The notes under the pieces are model-generated. The model was given only the letters and a program-made list of their open reading frames with translations. It did not search any database and was not told the DNA's origin. The position numbers and the translations under genes are program-made. A stretch of 5,646 nucleotides of DNA from Actinomycetota bacterium (GTDB lineage: Bacteria; Cyanobacteriota; Vampirovibrionia; Obscuribacterales; Obscuribacteraceae). Shown in pieces: positions 1 through 5,553 of the stretch. Each line of letters starts with the position of its first letter. The stretch's first letter is position 1. Where the stretch lies: contig CAJCIF010000478.1 of assembly GCA_903970355.1 (NCBI GenBank), positions 1-5,646 of the forward strand, read 5' to 3'.

Positions 1-1298
1 ATCTATCTGCTTCCTCGGAACATCCAGAAGAAGCACTGGTCAGACTAAAATCCTTATTTCCGCAACTTGATTTTGCTGGTGCTGAACCGGCCCTAAAGAG
101 ACTACACTCGAATCCTGACTTTAACAGTTTAGCTAGTTCAGATCAGATCGACGTTTCATTGGCAACGATTTGCCACTATGCCACCATAGGCGATGCCGCA
201 CCGGTAGATGGTGCAAGAGCATCTCTTGCCCTGGGTATGTTGAGCGCTTTGGAATATAACCCCGTTCGAGCTCAAAGAATCGCAAATATAGTAGACGGAC
301 AGGAATTAGCAGTTGCTGCTGCCAACATGACAGACGGAACCTATGGCTCCGATGCCTTGACAGATCTAGCCGTTCTATTTCGAGTACCGACCGAACGCGC
401 TAAATGGCGCATCGCTCTTAATGCCACGCAAAATGAGGAAACACCAAATGGCATTGTAAGTATGGTTGAAGCGAGAGCTCCCCAATATGCCCGCAATTTG
501 CTCCCAATACTCACGACCGAACTGCCTAATCGATTCGGAGCCTTCCAACTGAATGGCAAATTCGCCTTTGTCGCTCATACTTCCACACATGATTCGGCCA
601 CATATAGAGTTGGACTGGGTCCCGATTTTATAGATGCCTTACCGGCAATTGAAACTCCCCAAAGTATGCTTTCCTCTGTTCTAATAACGAACAACAACGG
701 CGCCGTTTACGTACAAGAAAGCAAGCCTTCAGTAGTAGCCGTCTTCTCTGCTCCTCCAGAACATGTGTCGCAAGCATCATCAAGAGATCTGCATACGATT
801 TTTCAAAGAGAGTCTAGTTGGGATAGGCACGTAGAAGACGTAACGAAATGGGCTCAAGACTCAAGACCAAGTTCCTATTTGCTGCCAAGCGTCTGGGATG
901 GTTCCAAACCTGACGCGTCACAAATTGTCGATTATTGGAACAGGGTATCTGGTTTCCACAGCCTAGCCGATCTAAATGATCGAGGAACGGCGGAAGACGT
1001 TGATATTGCCAATAAGTCTATTGATGCACTCACCGATCACATCACTGACTTCTATGCGCACAACGAAGTAAAACTTATAAATGGCACTTGGTCCGGAATT
1101 CTAGTCCAGCGGCATGGACTGCCAGTTTATTTTGAAGGTATGAGTGATGAAGCGATGAAGGAATTGTTTGGCCCCACTCATCCCGATTGGGCAACCAACG
1201 AATATGGCCATGACAGTCTGAAAGTGCCAGAGGTCGTTTGGAGAGAGGCACAGCGCCGTCATCTTCCCATCATGTTTTTTGATGGCAACCCATCTTGA
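1..1298 (+). CDS. C-terminal part of a large protein of unknown function (5' end outside window)
   Basis: The reading frame is open from the left edge (first full codon at base 3) to the TGA at 1296-1298, giving 431 residues. A TTG at 159 could be read as a start, but the frame is open through the upstream 52 codons with ordinary protein-like composition (for example a helix-like stretch EEALVRLKSLFPQLDF), so this is more likely the 3' part of a longer gene. I do not recognise the family. The N-terminal half of the visible part is Ala/Leu-rich and probably helical; the C-terminal third is rich in Trp, Tyr, Asp and His and looks like a mixed alpha/beta domain. No signal peptide, membrane span, nucleotide-binding loop or protease motif is visible. 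It ends 8 bp from the convergent stop of the TadE-like gene, so it is not part of that unit. Coding status is well supported; function is unknown. Confidence 0.75.
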   Translation, partial: LSASSEHPEEALVRLKSLFPQLDFAGAEPALKRLHSNPDFNSLASSDQIDVSLATICHYATIGDAAPVDGARASLALGMLSALEYNPVRAQRIANIVDGQELAVAAANMTDGTYGSDALTDLAVLFRVPTERAKWRIALNATQNEETPNGIVSMVEARAPQYARNLLPILTTELPNRFGAFQLNGKFAFVAHTSTHDSATYRVGLGPDFIDALPAIETPQSMLSSVLITNNNGAVYVQESKPSVVAVFSAPPEHVSQASSRDLHTIFQRESSWDRHVEDVTKWAQDSRPSSYLLPSVWDGSKPDASQIVDYWNRVSGFHSLADLNDRGTAEDVDIANKSIDALTDHITDFYAHNEVKLINGTWSGILVQRHGLPVYFEGMSDEAMKELFGPTHPDWATNEYGHDSLKVPEVVWREAQRRHLPIMFFDGNPS

Positions 1299-1306
1299 TT
1301 CGGTGC

Positions 1307-1936
1307 TCACTCATTGACGAAATATTTGCCCGTGTTAGGGTCCAGCCCCAGACTCATCCATTCATGTGAAGCACGCAACGATACCGGAATCGGTTCCGTT
1401 AGGCCAGGCACAGGCATTCTTTCCCACTTCATCACCACCGCTGGTGCTATCGTCAGTTTTGCGTCGATATCAAGTGAGTACGTACATGGGGCAAAGGATC
1501 CGTCCGGTAGCCAGGCCGATGGAATTTGACCAGGGTAAAGTACCTCAAGAGATTGTATTTCGCTTTGCTGGTGTCGAACTCGAGTAATTTTCAGTGCCAA
1601 TTTAAGAGATTCGACCTCTACCCCGCCTAACCTCAGCAAACGGATTTTCAAGGACGGATCGGAATCAATTATGTGCTGAGATTCCGTAAACGTCTCACAC
1701 ATTGATAGCGTTCTAACATAGCTATTGATCAGTTCTTGAGCCATCATCCAACGTATCGGAACAATAGCAAGATCGAGACACGGAATTACAAGAAAACCAA
1801 GCAGGAGAACAATCGCCGCCAAAAACTCTACGATTTGACTGCCACTTTGTCGTGCCAATGGCGACCGGTTATGACAACCACGGCGCAAAGCACGGCGCAA
1901 AGCACGGCGATGATATAATTTGCCCCGCTTCTGCAT
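1307..1936 (-). CDS. TadE-like pseudopilin with tandem RRAL repeat in its leader
   Basis: The 209-residue product has a very basic N-terminus, then SGSQIVEF followed by a hydrophobic span at about residues 37-62, then a soluble domain. Gly32 with Glu37 gives the G/xxxxE arrangement of type IVb prepilin-like proteins, so cleavage by a prepilin peptidase between Gly32 and Ser33 is plausible. This and the single N-terminal span followed by a small domain are the TadE/TadF pattern: minor pseudopilins of Flp/Tad pili placed in the inner membrane. The leader, about 32 residues, is long and contains Arg-Arg-Ala-Leu twice, encoded by a perfect 12-bp tandem repeat. The ATG at 1936 is the only ATG before an upstream in-frame stop, and no Shine-Dalgarno sequence precedes it. 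TTG codons at residues 13 and 17, inside the repeats, are alternative starts. It is divergent from the TadG-like gene (20 bp apart). Family assignment is by motif only. Confidence 0.8.
   Translation of the reverse strand: MQKRGKLYHRRALRRALRRGCHNRSPLARQSGSQIVEFLAAIVLLLGFLVIPCLDLAIVPIRWMMAQELINSYVRTLSMCETFTESQHIIDSDPSLKIRLLRLGGVEVESLKLALKITRVRHQQSEIQSLEVLYPGQIPSAWLPDGSFAPCTYSLDIDAKLTIAPAVVMKWERMPVPGLTEPIPVSLRASHEWMSLGLDPNTGKYFVNE
1879..1909 (-). repeat. 12-bp in-frame tandem repeat, about 2.6 copies
   Basis: On the + strand the unit CACGGCGCAAAG occurs at 1879-1890 and 1891-1902 without mismatch, followed by a 7-bp partial copy at 1903-1909. Read on the minus strand it encodes Arg-Arg-Ala-Leu repeats at residues 10-19 of the TadE-like protein. 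A 12-bp unit keeps the frame, so copy-number change would lengthen or shorten the basic leader by four residues. The array ends 2 bp before the extended -10 element of the divergent gene. Confidence 0.9.
1911..1919 (+). promoter_or_regulatory. Extended -10 promoter for the TadG-like/TadE-like operon
   Basis: TGATATAAT holds a perfect TATAAT hexamer (1914-1919) preceded by the TGn extension (1911-1913). No -35 match lies at the 16-18 bp spacing, which is tolerated by extended -10 promoters. Initiation near 1926 would give a leader of about 30 nt before the ATG at 1957. The element lies inside the 5' coding part of the divergent gene. Inferred from consensus match only. Confidence 0.55.
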
Positions 1937-1943
1937 GGGACGT

Positions 1944-1949
1944 ATTCTA
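1944..1949 (-). promoter_or_regulatory. Possible -10 element for the minus-strand TadE-like gene
   Basis: The minus strand reads TAGAAT (5 of 6 to TATAAT), 7 nt before the ATG at 1936, so transcription would start at or next to the initiator and give a leaderless mRNA. The absence of any Shine-Dalgarno sequence before this ATG fits that. No -35 is correctly spaced (a TTGACT lies 23 bp upstream, too far). Weak call. Confidence 0.25.
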
Positions 1950-1956
1950 AGTTAGG

Positions 1957-2856
1957 ATGATTACGCGCCGCAAGTCAAAAGGCAATATGATTTTTCTGGT
2001 GAGCCTCGTCATCGGAATAATTCTGATCGTCGCGCTGCTTGGTATCGGATTCAATTATTTACTTTTCATGCGGGCTCAGTCCCAGTATAAAGCTGATTCT
2101 CTGGCTCTCTCTCTGGCAACCAGGCTCAATATTAACGACAGAATTGGCGAAATTAACCAACTTCAAGAGGCTTCGCGAGAGCTTATATTCGTTTCTCGCC
2201 AGCACTCTTTGGATAGCTCTCAGCAAAAAAGCGCTGAATTGAGTGCTCTTTGCGACCGCCTGCTCACCGACGCTCGCTCTGGCCACATTCTGGTGGAAGG
2301 CGAACGTCAAAATCAGATTTTGGCGACCACAATTGAAATCCAAAATGCTGTTCTTGAATATAATCGTCAGCGAAAAAAGGAGAGTATCTTCTCCTGCATG
2401 GGTCTTAAGATATTCACTCCCGAAATTTTGCGAGTTGATATTGGGCGTATTGCGAAAGTAAACAGCAATGTTCGGGTGCTTGACGGTCTTCCGGAGTTAA
2501 CCGCAATTGATCGCTTCAACTTATACTTTGATAAAACTAGCAAACTGTATCGCAGTGACATCAACGCTAAACTGCCGGAAAGTGACTCAGACCTCGACTT
2601 CAATTTTTCATCTCTACCGCCGGCGATCGGTCTTATAGGATCTGCTGCGCGCAATACAAATGAGCACGTATTTGTGCGCTATGCAACGATTTTTTCAGAT
2701 GGCAGAAATACCAGAGAACTACCGAAACAAATTCCAAGCGCACTACAGGTATATTTTGCAATGGACAGCATTGTACCCTGGGACCAATCGACAAAAGTCC
2801 CCATCAGTTTAGTTGCAACTGGCACCACATTTGGTGCGTCAGCGGATTCCAAATAG
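1957..2856 (+). CDS. TadG-like Flp pilus-type membrane protein
   Basis: The 299-residue product starts MITRRKSKGN, followed by a strongly hydrophobic span at about residues 11-37, then MRAQSQYKADSLALSLATRLN at about 38-58. That layout matches the start of TadG proteins: a short basic stretch ending RxxGN, one membrane anchor, then a Q-x-x-A-D-x-x-A-L-x-x-A segment after it. Residue +5 after Gly9 is Leu and not Glu, so unlike its two neighbours it is not expected to be processed as a prepilin. The remaining 240 residues would be extracytoplasmic; I see no von Willebrand A metal-binding motif (DxSxS) in them, so it corresponds to a short TadG. It has an ATG start with only a weak AGG immediately upstream. 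It lies 13 bp before the TadE-like gene, so the two are probably cotranscribed from the TATAAT at 1914. Gene symbol is withheld because no other tad gene is in view. Confidence 0.82.
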   Translation: MITRRKSKGNMIFLVSLVIGIILIVALLGIGFNYLLFMRAQSQYKADSLALSLATRLNINDRIGEINQLQEASRELIFVSRQHSLDSSQQKSAELSALCDRLLTDARSGHILVEGERQNQILATTIEIQNAVLEYNRQRKKESIFSCMGLKIFTPEILRVDIGRIAKVNSNVRVLDGLPELTAIDRFNLYFDKTSKLYRSDINAKLPESDSDLDFNFSSLPPAIGLIGSAARNTNEHVFVRYATIFSDGRNTRELPKQIPSALQVYFAMDSIVPWDQSTKVPISLVATGTTFGASADSK

Positions 2857-2868
2857 CGAGTAATCGGC

Positions 2869-2904
2869 GATGAGACGGGCGATGAGACGGGCAATGAGAA
2901 GAGC
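2869..2904 (+). repeat. 12-bp tandem repeat carrying start codons, 3 copies
   Basis: GATGAGACGGGC at 2869-2880 is repeated exactly at 2881-2892, and a third copy at 2893-2904 differs at three positions. Each copy contains an ATG in the same frame and encodes Met-Arg-Arg-Ala, so expansion or contraction changes the number of start codons and the charge of the leader without a frameshift. Confidence 0.92.
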
Positions 2905-3367
2905 TGGGCAATCACTCGTAGAGGCATCATGTGGGCTTGTCGTAATTTATGCTCTCGGCATTGCACTGGTAGATTTGGCATCGGCGCTTTACGCAATAGC
3001 ACTGAACGACTCAGTTTGTCGTAATGCTGCTGCATTTGCCTCCTCTGGTGATCCGAATGAGGCAGAAAATCGCGTGCGCATGGTAATCGCACAGTCTGGT
3101 TCTGGTTTTGGCAAACTTATTTCTCCACCCCAGCTAATTTTGCCCGTAGAGATATCCATAATGAGCGAACCGATCTGCCGCCGTGATCCTGATAATGACC
3201 ATTTAGTTAACCCTGGTGGAATGGTAACGGGTACCATCAAGGTAAATACGCAAATCGAAATTAAACCCTTCGGAATCGACATGCTTTTTCGACAGTATCG
3301 GGTTATGGTATTTCACGCTAGTCAATCGTTTCCGATTCACTATGTGATGCCACCGAGTGGCACCTAG
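2870..3367 (+). CDS. TadE-like pseudopilin with three in-frame ATGs in a tandem repeat
   Basis: The 165-residue product has a basic start (Arg-Arg-Ala-Met repeated), then GQSLVEAS and a hydrophobic span at about residues 19-45, then a soluble domain with Cys50 and Cys103. Gly13 and Glu18 form the G/xxxxE site of TadE/TadF-type pseudopilins, so cleavage after Gly13 is plausible. The C-terminal VMVFHASQSFP resembles the VSLRASHEW of the minus-strand TadE-like protein, suggesting they are paralogues. Three ATGs, at 2870, 2882 and 2894, are in frame and equivalent; the last would leave only a 5-residue leader. None has a convincing Shine-Dalgarno sequence, so translation may depend on coupling to the TadG-like gene, whose stop lies 13 nt upstream. 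The stop is 3 bp from that of the convergent downstream gene. Confidence 0.84.
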   Translation: MRRAMRRAMRRAGQSLVEASCGLVVIYALGIALVDLASALYAIALNDSVCRNAAAFASSGDPNEAENRVRMVIAQSGSGFGKLISPPQLILPVEISIMSEPICRRDPDNDHLVNPGGMVTGTIKVNTQIEIKPFGIDMLFRQYRVMVFHASQSFPIHYVMPPSGT

Positions 3368-3370
3368 GCT

Positions 3371-4024
3371 CTACTGTTTTTGAAGGTAGAAACGCCCCTC
3401 ACTTCCCGCCGGATAAGCTCTAAGAAGTAAACCGAGACCGGCAATTGGCTGACCCGGGATTTGAGGGAAAAAGTGAAACTCATGCAATCCTTCCGCAATA
3501 CATTCGTAATCGTCTTGAGGTACAAGGACAATTACAACTGAAGCACGCCGCAGCGTAACGTCTGCCAATAGTCTTACAACTGCGTCTGTAATTGCTAGCG
3601 GGCGTTGCAATGGGTTTGCGGTGCCGTAGCCTGGGCAAACAACGATCGCTCCTCTGCTTTGCTCAGCTAGGGTAATCTCGCTATAGCGACGCAATCCGGT
3701 CGGTAAATGATAGTGATACCAGAATGTCTCATAGCAAGTGTTCTGGTAAGCATCGGAGTTCTTATTCTCGTAGGTTCTTAAATTTACGCGCACCTTTGTA
3801 ATCGGCCAGATCCTGGAATCGGGATACTGCAAGTAAGAATTTGCATCAGGCAGGTCGACGATTAAGGCCCAGGGAAACTGCCGCGCCAAGTAAGCGTCGG
3901 GAATATCCGCCGTCATGTCCGTGACTGCGCCATAACAAACTTGAGGCAAAAAGATGAAAAGCGCGCATGCTACAAAAACTGCAACGCTTTTCCATTTTGT
4001 GCTCCATAGCGGCAATTTATTCAA
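3371..4024 (-). CDS. Exported protein of unknown function
   Basis: The 217-residue product has a Sec-type signal peptide: basic region to about residue 12, hydrophobic core at 13-26 (VAVFVACALFIFL), and a likely signal peptidase I site near CYG/AV (residues 30-33). Cys30 is not in a lipobox (-3 to -1 is PQV). The mature part is rich in Tyr, Trp and Pro (FWYHYHLPTG at 101-110) and has an alternating hydrophobic stretch, RGAIVVCPGYG, at 124-134. That stretch looks superficially like an alpha/beta-hydrolase strand, but no GxSxG nucleophile or catalytic triad is visible, so I assign no function. The start is uncertain: no ATG exists between the upstream in-frame stop and the signal sequence. TTG at 4024 is used here (GGGG lies just before it); TTG at 4015, ATT at 4036 or CTG at 4042 are alternatives. 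It follows the cysteine-rich gene by 43 bp on the same strand, probably as the second gene of one transcript. Confidence 0.68.
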   Translation of the reverse strand: MNKLPLWSTKWKSVAVFVACALFIFLPQVCYGAVTDMTADIPDAYLARQFPWALIVDLPDANSYLQYPDSRIWPITKVRVNLRTYENKNSDAYQNTCYETFWYHYHLPTGLRRYSEITLAEQSRGAIVVCPGYGTANPLQRPLAITDAVVRLLADVTLRRASVVIVLVPQDDYECIAEGLHEFHFFPQIPGQPIAGLGLLLRAYPAGSEGRFYLQKQ

Positions 4025-4067
4025 TTCCCCGTCAATTACCAGAGAGACAGTTCGGTCACTCAGATGT

Positions 4068-5351
4068 CTATGGAGTCATCATCCTTCCATCACAGCCGTT
4101 CGGCATACCTTTGCCGTTTTTGTGATTTATGCCATGCTCGATAAAGTCTCGCAGCAAAGCGTCTTTCATCTCATAATATTCTCGCAACTGCTTGGCAGTC
4201 GGCTTGGCGGGCAGCACGCACCCGGGAGGCAGCGCCTTGTTGTGGTGATTCGGGTTCGATGGTGTCGGAGGCGGAGGCGGTGGCGGTGGTGGTGTACTGC
4301 CAGGGCAACTTGCCGGTGGTACAGTAGGACCCAGGTAACTGACTGTCAGACTGCCACCAAATTGATTTGTTTGCGTATTCGCCGATTGTGGTCCCCTGTT
4401 GGCCGAGCATCCCATGTTTGGCGTTGTAAATCCATTGTCAGCCGCACAGAATTGTCCAACGGTAGCACCTCCACACGGTGGTCCGGGATCAGGAAAAATG
4501 TTGCATTGGGAAGCTCCGAAAGGCTGAACCCAAGGGCGATCCGTACCTGAGTGTGGTGGCACTCCATAAATCGGGCCGTTCTTGGAGCAGTTATCATCGC
4601 ATCCATTGAACTGCATTCCATTATAAAACTGTTGAGGCTTCGGATTGGAACTGACCAGTACATACGAATTTTGGCTATTGGCGCTCGTTCCAGCCGGGAT
4701 CGATTGTGTAGGCGAGTCGTATTGCCAAAGAAGCGCATTTGTTGAGGGAGCCGCTATTGTTAGTTCGATAACCGAATTTGCGCCATTGACACAACTAATG
4801 TCTGTACTTTCGATATAACCTACATCGGGATTATTGTTGGTGGTCCCAGAAAGATTGAGGCTACCTTCCCATGTACTGACACCGTTTGCAAACGTACCGT
4901 TCGGACAGGTTGGGTAACCGCCGAACGATACATTGATACCTTCCAAGCAATCCTGCGACCCAGTCGCACCACCCTGTGGAAATGGGTTTAGCAGCACATT
5001 TACAAGCGCAAGCGTAGTGGATGCGGGTAAGGTGAAGTGCGCGTTCAAGTTACTATCTACCGTTAACGTAACTGGCGTTCCGGCCAAGGTTAGAATAACT
5101 ATGTCCGATCCGTTTCCCATTGCTGGATCCATAAATTGAGCACCGCATCCGTCCTGAGCTCCGGCTGGCGCACCCAATACAATATAAGTCTCGATTGCAC
5201 TGCTAGTTGTATTTTGGATCATCAACTGAGTAACCGTATTTGGTATCGATGTGCCGGGTATGTTTGCAGCAACAACCGTAGAAGGCACCACGATATTGGG
5301 CAAGAAGACTGCCGATATCGCTAAAAACGCAGACGAAAGACGTTTATGCAT
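4068..5351 (-). CDS. Secreted cysteine-rich protein with polyproline linker; weak thaumatin-like motif
   Basis: The 427-residue product starts with a signal peptide (MHKRLSSAFLAISAVFLPNI, likely cut after VAA at residue 29). The mature region to about residue 345 is rich in Ser, Thr, Asn and Gly, probably beta-sheet, with 11 cysteines by residue 349. DISCVNGAN at residues 184-192 resembles the D-[IV]-S-x-V-[DN]-G-x-N strand of thaumatin-like proteins, but the rest, including the cysteine spacing, does not clearly match, so that fold is only a suggestion. A linker with nine consecutive prolines (354-362) leads to a short C-terminal segment with a charged amphipathic helix (about 385-408) between Cys378 and Cys420. 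The start is chosen at ATG 5351 because GGAG (5358-5361) lies 6 nt before it; ATG 5354 and GTG 5363 are also in frame, but 5354 is too close to GGAG and the GTG overlaps it. First gene of a likely two-gene operon. Confidence 0.8.
   Translation of the reverse strand: MHKRLSSAFLAISAVFLPNIVVPSTVVAANIPGTSIPNTVTQLMIQNTTSSAIETYIVLGAPAGAQDGCGAQFMDPAMGNGSDIVILTLAGTPVTLTVDSNLNAHFTLPASTTLALVNVLLNPFPQGGATGSQDCLEGINVSFGGYPTCPNGTFANGVSTWEGSLNLSGTTNNNPDVGYIESTDISCVNGANSVIELTIAAPSTNALLWQYDSPTQSIPAGTSANSQNSYVLVSSNPKPQQFYNGMQFNGCDDNCSKNGPIYGVPPHSGTDRPWVQPFGASQCNIFPDPGPPCGGATVGQFCAADNGFTTPNMGCSANRGPQSANTQTNQFGGSLTVSYLGPTVPPASCPGSTPPPPPPPPPTPSNPNHHNKALPPGCVLPAKPTAKQLREYYEMKDALLRDFIEHGINHKNGKGMPNGCDGRMMTP
4266..4292 (-). 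repeat. CGG(A/T)GG hexanucleotide microsatellite encoding nine prolines
   Basis: The + strand reads CGGAGG twice, CGGTGG twice, then TGG, which is nine CCN proline codons on the minus strand. All units are multiples of 3 bp, so length changes stay in frame. The G-rich + strand has many GG pairs one base apart and is a candidate for a two-tetrad quadruplex. Confidence 0.85.
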
Positions 5352-5357
5352 CATGTA

Positions 5358-5361
5358 CTCC
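5358..5361 (-). promoter_or_regulatory. Shine-Dalgarno GGAG deciding the start of the cysteine-rich gene
   Basis: The minus strand reads GGAG, then TACATG, then ATG at 5351. The 6-nt spacing favours 5351 over the adjacent ATG at 5354 (3 nt) and rules against GTG 5363, whose last base is part of the motif. Confidence 0.6.
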
Positions 5362-5417
5362 ACTTGGTTACACGAGATCTATCTAATAAACACAAATTGA
5401 CCGGGGGCGGTAAAATT

Positions 5418-5433
5418 TTGACTTATTGACTTG
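5418..5433 (+). repeat. Tandem TTGACTT direct repeat over the -35 region
   Basis: TTGACTTA and TTGACTTG lie head to tail at 5418-5425 and 5426-5433, and a third TTGAC lies upstream at 5397-5401. The repeat covers the candidate -35 and could be an activator or repressor site, or chance in AT-rich DNA. Confidence 0.4.
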
Positions 5434-5446
5434 TTCTGCGTAAAGT
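5418..5446 (+). promoter_or_regulatory. Candidate sigma70 promoter for the right-edge exported protein
   Basis: TTGACT (5418-5423, 5 of 6 to the -35 consensus) is separated by 17 bp from TAAAGT (5441-5446, 4 of 6 to the -10 consensus). Initiation near 5453 would give a leader of about 100 nt before the ATG at 5554. It sits in the 190-202 bp gap between divergent genes. Inferred from consensus only. Confidence 0.4.
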
Positions 5447-5460
5447 CCGGTTGGCAACAT

Positions 5461-5481
5461 CGAGGAAATTCAATATCCTCG
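5461..5481 (+). promoter_or_regulatory. Inverted repeat in the leader of the right-edge gene
   Basis: CGAGGA (5461-5466) and TCCTCG (5476-5481) form a perfect 6-bp stem with a 9-nt loop. No T-run follows, so it is not an intrinsic terminator; it lies just downstream of the predicted transcription start. Confidence 0.4.
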
Positions 5482-5484
5482 TAT

Positions 5485-5512
5485 ACTCTTCGATCGCGCA
5501 TCGCGCAAGAGT
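5485..5512 (+). promoter_or_regulatory. Bulged hairpin in the leader, containing a 7-bp direct repeat
   Basis: ACTCTT (5485-5490) pairs with AAGAGT (5507-5512), and inside it GCGC (5496-5499) pairs with GCGC (5503-5506) around a 3-nt loop, leaving CGATC as a one-sided bulge. The same stretch holds ATCGCGC twice in tandem (5493-5506). No T-run follows. Confidence 0.4.
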
Positions 5513-5553
5513 TGCTGTTCCCGTACTAGTTTTCCAAAAGGATTTATTTGTCG

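Noticed and set aside
159..161. TTG as the true start of the first gene
   Set aside because: The frame stays open to the left edge with protein-like sequence, and no Shine-Dalgarno sequence stands before this TTG.
1281..1300. Hairpin GATGG-CAAC-CCATC at the end of the first gene as a terminator
   Set aside because: The stem is only 5 bp and is followed by TTGATTC with no T-run; on the minus strand it is followed by A residues.
2679..3092. 137-codon minus-strand open frame
   Set aside because: It is antisense to the TadG-like and TadE-like genes, both of which have clear family features in the + direction.
3370..3390. Inverted repeat TCTAC/GTAGA between convergent genes as a terminator
   Set aside because: A 5-bp stem with an 11-nt loop and no T-run on either strand is too weak.
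3628..3655. Alpha/beta hydrolase motif (VVCPGYG) in the exported protein
   Set aside because: No GxSxG nucleophile, no recognisable triad, and the protein is short for that family.
3954..4550. 198-codon + strand open frame rich in Arg and Trp
   Set aside because: It lies antisense to the cysteine-rich and exported-protein genes; the Arg/Trp run is the reverse complement of the proline repeat, and the composition is not protein-like.
4346..4738. 130-codon minus-strand open frame inside the cysteine-rich gene
   Set aside because: It is a different frame of the same strand; the overlapping frame has a signal peptide, a good ribosome site and ordered cysteines.
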